This document shows, piece by piece, positions 1 through 7,406 of a stretch of DNA of 36,871 nucleotides. Location: contig JAGOOC010000009.1 of assembly GCA_017992695.1 (NCBI GenBank), positions 37,034 to 73,904 of the forward strand. Direction: 5' to 3'. Source of the stretch: Bacteroides sp. Its GTDB lineage: Bacteria > Bacteroidota > Bacteroidia > Bacteroidales > Bacteroidaceae. Under the pieces are notes generated by a model. It worked only from the letters and a program-made list of their open reading frames with translations. It was not told where the DNA came from and ran no database searches. Positions within the stretch are counted from its first letter, which is position 1; each line of letters opens with the position of its first letter. The translations under genes were made by a program, and so were the position numbers.

Positions 1-38
1 TGAAACTTTTGTTTCTCTATGGTGAAACAAAAGTTTCA
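1..38. repeat. Paired GAAAC/GTTTC inverted repeat
   Basis: Bases 1-15 (TGAAACTTTTGTTTC) and 24-38 are perfect reverse complements separated by 8 bases. Each arm is itself a GAAAC-N4-GTTTC dyad, so the site could be a double operator or an interspersed repeat. It touches the window edge, so its full extent is unknown. The remaining bases 39-189 show no convincing gene or signal. Confidence 0.6.
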
Positions 39-189
39 ATGCGATGGAACCGCGCTTTGCATTGCATTCTTCATCATGAATCCCTACTGCTTTGTATCCA
101 AGTGAACGCTTACCAGTCGTATTGCAGATTCTAGGTAAACCACTCACCCAAACGAAACGTATTCATTGGGCATTGCCTTAGGTGCAAAA

Positions 190-240
190 GAAAAAAGAAG
201 CTGCTTTGAGAACGAAAGAATCGTTTCTCAAAGCAGCTTC
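190..240 (-). terminator. Rho-independent terminator of the FadL-like gene
   Basis: A near-perfect stem pairs 198-216 with 221-240 (GAAGCTGCTTTGAGA...), with one bulged base. On the minus strand it is followed by a T-rich run (complement of the A-tract at 190-197). It lies just downstream of the stop codon of the minus-strand outer-membrane protein gene. Confidence 0.85.
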
Positions 241-268
241 TACTATGCGTATAGTAAGGATCGTTAAA

Positions 269-1618
269 TCAAAACCGGTAGTCAATGCTAAGTCCGAACA
301 CCTTGTTGGTACGGCTATACACATTCGTACCGCTTAATCCGGTACCATTATAGTTTTGAGATTTTTTTGTATAATCTTCATAAGTCGTCCACATATAACC
401 AGCATTCAAAACAGCTCTTTCACTCAATTTGAACTTCGCTCCGACACCCAGTGTATAAGAGTCGCAATAGAAACTGGTATCACTCTGGAAGTTATCCGCT
501 AGTCCATAGTCCGTAATCTGTCCACCGCAGCTCACTGCCAGTCGCTTGGTCACATCCCATTCAATACCTGCCAGATACTCATTGGTTCCTTTGGTCAAGA
601 ATTTCTGTTTGTCACCAGCCATTCCTGCTTTTTTATCATCAAAGAAGTGATACTCTACAGAGGCCCGCAACACGGGAAGAAACTCATAAGCAGCAGCAAC
701 TGAAAGCATGGAAGGTATGTCATTCGGCGTGTTCACGCCATGCTTATAAGCGCCGACCAAGCCTTCTGCTGAAGCAGGATATTCCAATTTGTTGGTTTTG
801 TTTTCAATGTTCAAGTTTGCTTTGAACTCATACTTCGCACCAAAGTTAAACTTACCGAGTTTGGCATCCAGACCGAGAACCGGAGTCAATCCCCAACCTG
901 TTTGGTCACAATCCAATGCCAGCTTCATTAAGTTTGTACCACCAAGATTTTCGGCATCTAGAAAACCTACATAACCGCCGGTGAAATAGTTCATGCGTCC
1001 ACCGCCAAATACAGATAACCATTCATTGATTTTGTAAGCTACACCTAATTGCAAAGAATAGATGTATTGTTTACCATCCATAGCACTATTGATGGTGTAC
1101 ATATTGGGAGTCACTACCTGAGGTGGTGTTCCCTGCAGCCCTCCCTTAAAGATGCCTGCCATAGCTGCTGAAGCGAACATCGGCAAACCATCATCAAAAG
1201 AAGCCTTTCCGCCTCCACCGGTAATGGCAAAAAAACCGGAGACTGTCCAGTCACCTTTCTTGTAGGCAGCAAAGAAACTAGGAATAACGGGTGCGGATGC
1301 TTTTCCTTTATAATATTTGCTGAAAGGCGTAGCGGTAGGCTTTCCCATAGCATCTAAACCATTATAAGTCAAAAAGCTAGCATCGATATCCCTCGTCTGG
1401 TAAGCACTCTGAACACTTAAAGCTAAATGAAAACCGTCATTCGGCAAAAAAGCCAAACCTGCCGGATTAGACAAAGCACCGTCAATTTCTGTTGTAGCTC
1501 CACGAGACAACATGCGCAGGAAAGCAGCATGCTGATTAGTATTTGTCAGGAGACCTCCTGCAAAGGTTGGAATTGAAACGATTAGCAGAAATAGGCTAAT
1601 CAACGATAATTTTCTCAT
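269..1618 (-). CDS. OmpP1/FadL/TodX-family outer membrane transporter
   Basis: A 449-residue predicted outer-membrane beta-barrel of the FadL/OmpP1 family, whose members take up long-chain fatty acids or other hydrophobic compounds. A signal peptide covers about residues 1-20 (ends TFA|G). The family hallmark segment with NPAGLAFLPN lies near residues 51-60, where mature FadL proteins form the N-terminal hatch. The rest is rich in alternating aromatic beta strands, and the protein ends in a terminal Phe (SIDYRF), the usual BAM-recognition residue. Length matches the family (about 430-500). The gene is monocistronic: a -7-like box lies upstream and a strong terminator follows. The substrate cannot be deduced from sequence. 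Confidence 0.9.
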   Translation of the reverse strand: MRKLSLISLFLLIVSIPTFAGGLLTNTNQHAAFLRMLSRGATTEIDGALSNPAGLAFLPNDGFHLALSVQSAYQTRDIDASFLTYNGLDAMGKPTATPFSKYYKGKASAPVIPSFFAAYKKGDWTVSGFFAITGGGGKASFDDGLPMFASAAMAGIFKGGLQGTPPQVVTPNMYTINSAMDGKQYIYSLQLGVAYKINEWLSVFGGGRMNYFTGGYVGFLDAENLGGTNLMKLALDCDQTGWGLTPVLGLDAKLGKFNFGAKYEFKANLNIENKTNKLEYPASAEGLVGAYKHGVNTPNDIPSMLSVAAAYEFLPVLRASVEYHFFDDKKAGMAGDKQKFLTKGTNEYLAGIEWDVTKRLAVSCGGQITDYGLADNFQSDTSFYCDSYTLGVGAKFKLSERAVLNAGYMWTTYEDYTKKSQNYNGTGLSGTNVYSRTNKVFGLSIDYRF

Positions 1619-1646
1619 CTGAATCTTTTTTAAATTATTTCGGGCA

Positions 1647-1654
1647 CAAAGTTA
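1647..1654 (-). promoter_or_regulatory. Bacteroidota -7 element for the FadL-like gene
   Basis: The minus strand reads TAACTTTG, an exact match to TAnnTTTG, about 29 bases upstream of the start codon. No clear -33 TTTG is seen. Confidence 0.55.
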
Positions 1655-1858
1655 TAACAATATTGCACATAGAACACATCATTGTGCATCTATTTTCATT
1701 AATCGTTACTTTTGGAAAGAACACTAATCGTTTCCAATGAAACTATATACCCCAAGGATCACCCAACGAACCATAAATGAGGTGAAGAAACAAAACTATT
1801 CACCCGGATTGCTGTTTTAATTAAATAAGCAAAGACAGATAAACTAAAGGAGAACAAC

Positions 1859-2563
1859 ATGGAGAAAGTGATACATAGAGCAGAAAGCAGGGGGCACACC
1901 CGTCGTAACTGGCTGAATAGTCGCCACACGTTTAGCTTCGACGAATACTTCGATTCCGAACGCATTAACTTCGGTGCACTTCGGGTATTGAACGATGATC
2001 GGATAGCTCCGGGAGCAGGATTTCAAACCCACCCACATAAAAACATGGAGATTGTATCCATCCCTCTCAAGGGAGAGTTGGAACATGGCGACAGCAAAAA
2101 GAATCACTGCGTTATTGGCGTAGGAGACATTCAAGTGATGAGTGCCGGAACAGGTGTTTTTCATAGCGAGATGAATCACAGTAAAGAAGATCCGATCGAT
2201 CTGCTCCAAATATGGGTCATGCCTCGCGAACGAAACACTCGACCCACTTATCAAGACTACAGCATTCGCGAGCTTGAACGTAAAAATGAACTGGTCGTGA
2301 TTATTTCGCCCAACGACGATGCCCCGGCTTCCCTATTGCAGGATGCTTGGTTCTCTATCGGGAAAATTGAAGCAGGCCACAAGCTCACCTATCACATGCA
2401 TCAAACGCATGCAGGCGTATACATCTTCCTCATCGAAGGTGAGATTTTAGTAGCTGGCGAAGTATTGTCACGTCGTGATGGCATTGGCATTTACGAAACC
2501 CATAGCCTAGAGATAGAGACTCTCGAAGAGTCACATATTTTATTGATGGAAGTACCTATGTAA
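1859..2563 (+). CDS. Pirin-family bicupin protein
   Basis: A 234-residue bicupin of the pirin family (YhaK/YhhW-like). Members are cytoplasmic metal-binding proteins; several have quercetin 2,3-dioxygenase activity and others act as redox-sensitive regulators. The metal site is intact: H58 and H60 in HPHKNMEI, then H102 and E104 in GVFHSEMNHS. The conserved N-terminal segment HTFSFDEYF is also present (residues 23-31). A good Shine-Dalgarno sequence (AAAGGAG) precedes the ATG. It starts a closely spaced plus-strand cluster, with pdxH following after 9 bases. Physiological role unknown. Confidence 0.92.
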   Translation: MEKVIHRAESRGHTRRNWLNSRHTFSFDEYFDSERINFGALRVLNDDRIAPGAGFQTHPHKNMEIVSIPLKGELEHGDSKKNHCVIGVGDIQVMSAGTGVFHSEMNHSKEDPIDLLQIWVMPRERNTRPTYQDYSIRELERKNELVVIISPNDDAPASLLQDAWFSIGKIEAGHKLTYHMHQTHAGVYIFLIEGEILVAGEVLSRRDGIGIYETHSLEIETLEESHILLMEVPM

Positions 2564-2572
2564 AAATAGCTT

Positions 2573-3217
2573 ATGAATACAAAACTCGCCAACATTCGGC
2601 AAGAATACACCAAAGGCGGACTTCGCGAAGCATCACTTCCTGAAGATCCGCTTACACTTTTTAGCCAATGGCTACAAGAGGCCATCGATGCCGGGGTGGA
2701 TGAACCCACCGCCGTACTGGTAGGCACAGTATCACCCGAAGGACGCCCATCGACTCGTACCGTTTTGCTGAAGGACCTGCGTCAAGGTGAGTTCATCTTC
2801 TACACGAACTACGAAAGTCGAAAAGGTAAGCACTTATCACAAAACCCATTTATCTCGCTCTCCTTCGTATGGCATCAACTGGAACGCCAAGTACACATCG
2901 AAGGAGTGGCTCATCAGGTTTCGGCAAGTGAATCGGATGCGTATTTTAACCAACGTCCCTATAAAAGTAGAATCGGTGCACGCATTTCCCCTCAAAGTAG
3001 GCCCATCAAAAACCGAATGCAACTGATCACCTCTTTTGTCAAAGAGGCTACCCGATGGGCAGGTAAAGAGGTCGAACGCCCCGAACATTGGGGAGGTTAT
3101 GCGGTAATTCCACATCGCATTGAGTTTTGGCAAGGACGTAGAAACCGATTGCATGATCGCTTTCTATATACCCTGCAACCCAACGGAGAGTGGAAGAAAG
3201 AGCGTTTGGCTCCCTGA
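2573..3217 (+). CDS. pdxH: Pyridoxamine 5'-phosphate oxidase
   Basis: A 214-residue FMN-dependent PNPOx. It oxidises pyridoxamine or pyridoxine 5'-phosphate to pyridoxal 5'-phosphate, the last step of vitamin B6 salvage, in the cytoplasm. Diagnostic segments run in order: RPSTRTVLLKDL (FMN/PLP contacts, about residues 62-73), FYTNYESRKGKHL, the QVHIEG strand, the YFNQRPYKSRIGA region and the C-terminal signature IEFWQGRRNRLHDR with the conserved Arg residues. The protein ends RLAP, as most PdxH proteins do. It lies 9 bases after the pirin gene and is probably co-transcribed with it. Length is typical of the family. Confidence 0.97.
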   Translation: MNTKLANIRQEYTKGGLREASLPEDPLTLFSQWLQEAIDAGVDEPTAVLVGTVSPEGRPSTRTVLLKDLRQGEFIFYTNYESRKGKHLSQNPFISLSFVWHQLERQVHIEGVAHQVSASESDAYFNQRPYKSRIGARISPQSRPIKNRMQLITSFVKEATRWAGKEVERPEHWGGYAVIPHRIEFWQGRRNRLHDRFLYTLQPNGEWKKERLAP

Positions 3218-3242
3218 TTTTCATCTGTTTCCTTGTCAAATA

Positions 3243-3268
3243 CATCGATAATCTGTAATATTGCAATT
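3243..3268 (+). promoter_or_regulatory. Possible promoter before the MBL-fold gene
   Basis: A degenerate -7 box TAATATTG near 3257-3264 is preceded by TTG at about 3234-3236 with a spacer of about 20 bases. If used, transcription starts around 3270. That would exclude the upstream in-frame ATG at 3233 and support the start at 3284. Confidence 0.35.
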
Positions 3269-3283
3269 CTAAACAGCAAACTT

Positions 3284-4024
3284 ATGAAATTAGATTATAT
3301 TTACCACAGCGGTTTTGCCATCGAAGCAGAGGGTGTTACGCTTATTGTTGATTATTACAAAGACTCTTCCGAAGCTCCGCACAGCCGCGGAATTGTACAC
3401 GATGAATTACTCAAACGTCCCGGAAAGCTTTATGTGCTCAGCACACACTTCCACCCAGATCATTTCAATCCCGAGATTCTGCAATGGAAAGAGCAGCGAC
3501 CAGATATTCAGTACATCTTCTCGAGTGACATTCTCAAGAATGGCCGCGCCAACAAGGAAAGTGCTTTTTACGTAGGCAAAGGCGAAAACTACAAAGATGA
3601 AACGCTGCGCGTGGATGCCTTCGGATCTACCGATGTAGGTAGCTCCTTCTTGATACACTTGCAAGGCATGCGTATTTTTCATGCCGGAGACCTGAACAAT
3701 TGGCACTGGAGTGAGGAGTCTACCGAAGAAGAGGTACAGAAAGCCAATGGCGACTTTCTGGCCGAAGTGAAGTGCCTCAAAGAGTCTTCGCCCGAAATAG
3801 ATGTGACGATGTTTCCGGTAGACTCTCGAATGGGAAAAGATTACATGAAAGGAGCCAAACAGTTTATCGAACAAATAAAAACGACTATATTTGTACCCAT
3901 GCACTTCAGCGAAGACTACGCAGGTGGCAACGCCTTCTGCCCCATAGCCGAAGCAGCCGACTGCCGTTTCATTAAAATCAGCCGACGAGGTGAATGTTTC
4001 GATATTACTCTAAAAAACAGATAA
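3284..4024 (+). CDS. MBL-fold metallo-hydrolase (UlaG/COG2220-like)
   Basis: A 246-residue metallo-beta-lactamase-fold hydrolase. The family signature THFHPDH supplies H55, H57, D59 and H60. H133 and D136 in HAGDLN and H207 in PMHFSED complete a binuclear metal site. The open N-terminus (YHSGFAIE, then a beta strand LIVDYYKD) resembles the UlaG-like/COG2220 group, not class B beta-lactamases, so a phosphodiester or lactone substrate is more likely than an antibiotic. The start at 3284 is preferred over 3233 because the family begins at MKLDYIYHSG and the earlier ATG would fall in the putative promoter. The DUF4468 gene begins one base after its stop codon, implying co-transcription. Confidence 0.85.
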   Translation: MKLDYIYHSGFAIEAEGVTLIVDYYKDSSEAPHSRGIVHDELLKRPGKLYVLSTHFHPDHFNPEILQWKEQRPDIQYIFSSDILKNGRANKESAFYVGKGENYKDETLRVDAFGSTDVGSSFLIHLQGMRIFHAGDLNNWHWSEESTEEEVQKANGDFLAEVKCLKESSPEIDVTMFPVDSRMGKDYMKGAKQFIEQIKTTIFVPMHFSEDYAGGNAFCPIAEAADCRFIKISRRGECFDITLKNR

Positions 4025-4025
4025 A

Positions 4026-5114
4026 ATGATGAACAGATTAACACACTCTTTCCTAGTATTACTCCTTGCTTGCATACCCATAGGTATGATGGCACAAGAC
4101 AACGATGACAATGACGACAGCAGATACCTTGTGGGTGCAGTGCCCGAGGTCAATGGTAAAGTCGTTTTTTCAAAAGAATTCAGCATCCCCGGCATGTCTC
4201 AACAACAGCTCTTCGAACACATGCAGAAGTGGCTCGCCGAACGATTGAAAGCAAACAACAACATCGACAGCCGCGTTGTATACACCGATATAGAAAAAGG
4301 GATGATTGCCGGCGTGGGCGAAGAGTGGCTGGTATTCAAATCGAGTGCCTTATCGCTCGATCGCACGTTGCTGAATTATCAAGTTACCATCAGCTGCCAG
4401 CCTGCGAAGTGTTTAATGGAGATAGAGAAAATACGATACACCTATCGCGAAAAAGAGAAATACTCTGCCGAGGAGTGGATCACAGACAAGTATGCGTTAA
4501 ACAAAACGCAAACCAAGTTGGTGCGTGGCCTTGCCAAATGGCGTAAGAAGACTGTAGACTTTGCCGATGAGTTGTTTGACCAAGCTACGCTAGCATTGAG
4601 CACATCGGGCAGTCAGCCAAAGGCAGAGAAAGCGTCGAAAAAGGCAGCCGTTACATCGGGGCCGGTAGTGATTAACACAACGCCGATGACGGTCATCGAA
4701 CCCGCTACTCCCATTACATCGACAGCCACTCCTTTGCCGTCCTCCTCTACTTCAGACCTGTCCGGATATAGATCCATAGCCCCCGACCAGGTGCCTGCCA
4801 ATGCCATTCAAATGGGTAGCGGAAAACTAGTTATCGCTATCGGAAAAGATGCTTTCAACATGACAATGATGACTGCCAATGCAGGCGGGTCATTAGGTAA
4901 GGTATCTGGAAAACCTGTTGTATTCAGCATTCTATCGCCCGATCAGGCATATGATTCACTCGAAAAAGCAGAGAGCTACACCGTGCGTTTTTACCCCACT
5001 AACCAAACCGAACCTTCGGTCATACTCGAATGCAAGAGACTACCTGCACCAACACCCATGGAGGGTCAACCACGCACGTATGCAGGAGAGATTGTGAAGG
5101 CTTGGATGAAATAA
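4026..5114 (+). CDS. DUF4468 domain-containing exported protein
   Basis: A 362-residue exported protein. A signal peptide ends near residue 23 (MMAQ|D), followed by a short Asp/Asn-rich stretch. Residues about 40-185 match the Bacteroidota DUF4468 (TBP-like fold) pattern: KEFSIPGMSQQQLF, a WL..R segment, the GMIAGVGEEWLVF strand, and YTYREKEKYSAEEWITDK. A Ser/Thr/Pro/Ala linker spans about 195-245. The C-terminal 110 residues form a second, unrecognised domain (starting near QVPANAIQMGSGKLVIAIG). It starts one base after the MBL gene and probably acts in the periplasm or at the inner face of the outer membrane. No biochemical function is known to me. Confidence 0.82.
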   Translation: MMNRLTHSFLVLLLACIPIGMMAQDNDDNDDSRYLVGAVPEVNGKVVFSKEFSIPGMSQQQLFEHMQKWLAERLKANNNIDSRVVYTDIEKGMIAGVGEEWLVFKSSALSLDRTLLNYQVTISCQPAKCLMEIEKIRYTYREKEKYSAEEWITDKYALNKTQTKLVRGLAKWRKKTVDFADELFDQATLALSTSGSQPKAEKASKKAAVTSGPVVINTTPMTVIEPATPITSTATPLPSSSTSDLSGYRSIAPDQVPANAIQMGSGKLVIAIGKDAFNMTMMTANAGGSLGKVSGKPVVFSILSPDQAYDSLEKAESYTVRFYPTNQTEPSVILECKRLPAPTPMEGQPRTYAGEIVKAWMK

Positions 5115-5135
5115 ATAAAACAAAAAATAATCATT

Positions 5136-5519
5136 ATGGAAATAAAAGCAAGATTTGACCATTTCAATATCAACGTGACCAACTTGGAACGGAGTATTGC
5201 ATTCTACCAAAAAGCCCTAGGCTTGAAAGAAGATCGCCGCAAAGAGGCTAGTGATGGCTCTTTCATTCTAGTTTACCTCACCGACAGCACTACGGGTTTT
5301 TTCTTGGAGCTTACTTGGCTGAGAGATCACCCCGACAGCTACGAGCTGGGCGAAAACGAAAGCCACCTTTGCTTTCGGGTAGCAGGCGATTATGACGCCA
5401 CTCGTCAATACCACAAAGAGATGGGCTGTGTTTGTTACGAGAACACAAGCATGGGACTCTATTTCATCAACGATCCCGATAATTACTGGATCGAAGTATT
5501 GGGTGAAAAGAAGGCCTAA
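5136..5519 (+). CDS. VOC-family protein (lactoylglutathione lyase-like)
   Basis: A 127-residue vicinal-oxygen-chelate protein of the glyoxalase I type. The two beta-alpha-beta-beta-beta modules supply the four expected metal ligands: H9 (FDHFNINV), E58 (FFLELT), H77 (SHLCFRV) and E120 (YWIEVLG). This matches GloA-like lactoylglutathione lyase (methylglyoxal detoxification). Bacteroidota generally lack glutathione, so the real thiol or substrate is uncertain. It follows the DUF4468 gene by 21 bases and is the last gene of the plus-strand cluster, closed by a strong hairpin. Confidence 0.88.
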   Translation: MEIKARFDHFNINVTNLERSIAFYQKALGLKEDRRKEASDGSFILVYLTDSTTGFFLELTWLRDHPDSYELGENESHLCFRVAGDYDATRQYHKEMGCVCYENTSMGLYFINDPDNYWIEVLGEKKA

Positions 5520-5537
5520 GTGCACATGCTATAAACG

Positions 5538-5588
5538 ACCAATGGTGAATAAGCCTGCATTTTATCTGCAGGCTTATTCACCATTGGT
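5538..5588. terminator. Bidirectional terminator hairpin, 22-bp perfect stem
   Basis: Bases 5538-5559 pair perfectly with 5567-5588, with a 7-base loop. The hairpin sits between the convergent VOC gene (+) and the small Lys-rich gene (-). T-tracts on either side are weak (TTATTTAA on plus), but the position and perfect stem favour a transcription barrier for both strands. Confidence 0.7.
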
Positions 5589-5608
5589 TATTTAACGTTA
5601 GCCGTTGG

Positions 5609-5794
5609 CTATTTATGTCGGCTTGCTCTCTTTCTCCGAATTTCCGCTTTCATCTTAGCCGAATCGGAACCGTGCGTGCCTTTAATGTATGTGGCCTTTT
5701 TTGCTTTTGTTTTGACCTTCTTTTCATCTTTAGCGACAGGCTCTTTCTTCCCTTTAAAGACAATTCCGCCCAATATTGCATCTTCTATACTCAT
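5609..5794 (-). CDS. Small Lys-rich hypothetical protein (61 aa)
   Basis: A 61-residue basic protein. The N-terminus MSIEDAILGGIVFKGKKEP is followed by an almost pure Lys/Ala/Glu stretch (residues 20-37), and the C-terminal part reads KATYIKGTHGSDSAKMK and then Arg/Lys-rich. It has no signal peptide, transmembrane segment or cysteines. Support as a gene comes from an exact -7 box (TATCTTTG on the minus strand, 5826-5833), a purine-rich RBS region (AGAGAAG), and its own space between a terminator and a divergent promoter. The composition suggests nucleic-acid or ribosome association, but this is inference only. The overlapping plus-strand frame is less likely. Confidence 0.65.
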   Translation of the reverse strand: MSIEDAILGGIVFKGKKEPVAKDEKKVKTKAKKATYIKGTHGSDSAKMKAEIRRKRASRHK

Positions 5795-5825
5795 AATCTT
5801 CTCTGTTAGTTCATTTTTCTGTGTA

Positions 5826-5833
5826 CAAAGATA
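5826..5833 (-). promoter_or_regulatory. -7 element for the small Lys-rich gene
   Basis: The minus strand reads TATCTTTG, an exact TAnnTTTG, 32 bases upstream of the ATG. It is paired back-to-back with the plus-strand box at 5854-5861. Confidence 0.6.
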
Positions 5834-5853
5834 ATGGTTTTCTGCGAATTACC

Positions 5854-5861
5854 TATCTTTG
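5854..5861 (+). promoter_or_regulatory. -7 element for the methyltransferase gene
   Basis: TATCTTTG, an exact TAnnTTTG, 28 bases before the ATG at 5889. An in-frame TTG at 5859 lies inside this box and so cannot be the start. Confidence 0.65.
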
Positions 5862-5888
5862 CCACCTATAACAATAAACAATCATCCG

Positions 5889-6620
5889 ATGGAAACAACT
5901 TTGCTTGCTCCCGAAAAGGACCCGATGGGTGCCGCCATAGCCGATTACTTCAACCTGCATAAGGCCGAGAAGCTCCGCGTATTCTCTTCACAATTCGACG
6001 AAGACGAAATTCCCGTCAAAGACCTGTTTCGCACCTCCAAGCTTATGCCTTTGCTCGAGCGCACAGCACTCAAGCTGGCTACGGGCCGCATTCTCGATGT
6101 AGGGGCAGGCAGCGGATGCCATGCGTTGGCTCTTCAAGAACAAGGCAAAGAGGTTTGCGCCATTGATATATCTCCGCTTGCGGTAGAGGTGATGCAGAAA
6201 CGAGGTGTGAACAACGCCCGTCTTGTCAACCTCTTCGACGAGCAATTTGTCGATACATTTGATACGATCTTGATGCTCATGAATGGTTCGGGCATTATCG
6301 GTCGCTTAGAGCATATGCCTGTTTTCTTCCAGAAGATGAAACAACTCCTCAGCCCCGGTGGATGCATCTTAATGGATTCGAGCGACCTTCGCTACCTCTT
6401 CGAGGACGAGGACGGTAGCTTTTTAATTAATCTGGCAGCTGATTACTACGGTGAAATCGACTTCCAGATGCAATACAAAGCGATTAAGGGTGATTCTTTT
6501 GATTGGTTATACATTGACTTCCAAACACTCAGCCTTTACGCTGCCGAGTGTGGTTTCAAAGCCGAACTGATCAAAGAGGGCAAGCACTACGACTACCTAG
6601 CAAAGCTAACGGTTGAGTAA
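5889..6620 (+). CDS. Class I SAM-dependent methyltransferase
   Basis: A 243-residue soluble Rossmann-fold methyltransferase. Motif I, ILDVGAGSGCHAL, lies at residues 68-80. Motif II ends in the acidic D93 (VCAIDISP), expected to bind the ribose of S-adenosylmethionine. The post-motif region FDTILMLMNGSGIIGRLE and the SPGGCILMDSSD strand match motifs IV to VI. The substrate cannot be told from sequence. ATG 5889 is chosen because the upstream TTG lies in the promoter. The gene ends one base before the convergent TlpA-like gene. Confidence 0.87.
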   Translation: METTLLAPEKDPMGAAIADYFNLHKAEKLRVFSSQFDEDEIPVKDLFRTSKLMPLLERTALKLATGRILDVGAGSGCHALALQEQGKEVCAIDISPLAVEVMQKRGVNNARLVNLFDEQFVDTFDTILMLMNGSGIIGRLEHMPVFFQKMKQLLSPGGCILMDSSDLRYLFEDEDGSFLINLAADYYGEIDFQMQYKAIKGDSFDWLYIDFQTLSLYAAECGFKAELIKEGKHYDYLAKLTVE

Positions 6621-6621
6621 A

Positions 6622-7221
6622 TTAGTTCTCGAGCTCCTTATCTATTGCTTGTACCAGCGATTCGAACTCTTCTTCGTTGTATAAACGGGTCAGCTTCAGT
6701 ATTTTTCCATCACGGGCAATCAACACATTGCGAGTAATGCCCGACTGACGAAGGGCGTACTTTGCAAAAATATCTGCACCCGGATCCAGTCCCATCGGGT
6801 AGGTTACGCCGGTAGATTTCATAAAAGCAAGTACCTTATCCAACGGCTCGTCACGATCAATACCTATGAGCATGAAGTTCGGATTATTCTTGTGCTTTAA
6901 CCAGATGTCTTTCTCGATAAACGGCATCTCTTTGCGACACACGCCACACCAACTTGCGGTAAACTGTAACATCACTACCTTGCCTTGCAAGGTGGAGAGT
7001 TTAACCTGCTTACCATCGGTCAGCGTGATGGTAAAGTCGGGCGCCATCTGCCCCACTTTCACGATGTATCCGGTACTATCGGCTTCAACGGCTGTCCTAT
7101 TTACCATATCGTCAGCTGTCACCGTTTCTGCTTTTGTATTCACTTTCGCTTGTCGGGCACAGGCCACACTGCTCAGCATCAATAGCGCCAAGCAATAGAT
7201 ACTAAAAAAGTTTTTCCTCAT
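6622..7221 (-). CDS. TlpA-like thioredoxin-family lipoprotein
   Basis: A 199-residue exported thioredoxin-fold protein. The N-terminal segment ends SSVAC with C21, a permissive lipobox, so it is probably anchored in the periplasm. The AhpC/TSA/Redoxin-type fold begins near residue 55 (VGQMAPDFTITLTDGK). The redox motif WCGVC (C92, C95) is intact, indicating disulfide exchange. At the position where TlpA/ResA proteins carry the cis-proline the sequence reads SGITRNVLI, giving Thr followed by Arg, a pattern closer to peroxiredoxins. A likely role is a thiol-disulfide reductase in envelope redox homeostasis; the partner is unknown. An exact -7 box lies about 30 bases upstream. Confidence 0.88.
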   Translation of the reverse strand: MRKNFFSIYCLALLMLSSVACARQAKVNTKAETVTADDMVNRTAVEADSTGYIVKVGQMAPDFTITLTDGKQVKLSTLQGKVVMLQFTASWCGVCRKEMPFIEKDIWLKHKNNPNFMLIGIDRDEPLDKVLAFMKSTGVTYPMGLDPGADIFAKYALRQSGITRNVLIARDGKILKLTRLYNEEEFESLVQAIDKELEN

Positions 7222-7251
7222 ATTCTTTTTATTCTTATATTACGCTGGGAG

Positions 7252-7259
7252 CAAAACTA
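7252..7259 (-). promoter_or_regulatory. -7 element for the TlpA-like gene
   Basis: The minus strand reads TAGTTTTG, matching TAnnTTTG, about 30 bases upstream of the start codon. Confidence 0.55.
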
Positions 7260-7406
7260 CAAAAAAGTATTTTATTATCCTTGCGTATCAGCATAATTAA
7301 CTGATACGTTCAAAGTCACAAGCTTTCTGTTTTTCTATCAGGTTCTATCGCTCAGAAACCATCATTTCGAAATTCGTTTAACTCACTTGCTCTTAACGAA
7401 CTATCA

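Noticed and set aside
1-180. Minus-strand open frame without stops over the first ~165 bases
   Set aside because: No start codon context, no recognisable protein pattern, and the stretch includes the inverted repeat; a partial gene running in from the left cannot be supported.
2837-3154. Antisense reading frames over pdxH and neighbouring genes (60-165 residues)
   Set aside because: They lie wholly inside well-supported genes, have no domain pattern or RBS, and look like shadow frames produced by codon bias.
5615-5809. Plus-strand 64-residue frame opposite the Lys-rich gene
   Set aside because: Cys/Phe-rich with no RBS or promoter; the minus-strand frame has an exact -7 box and sensible composition.
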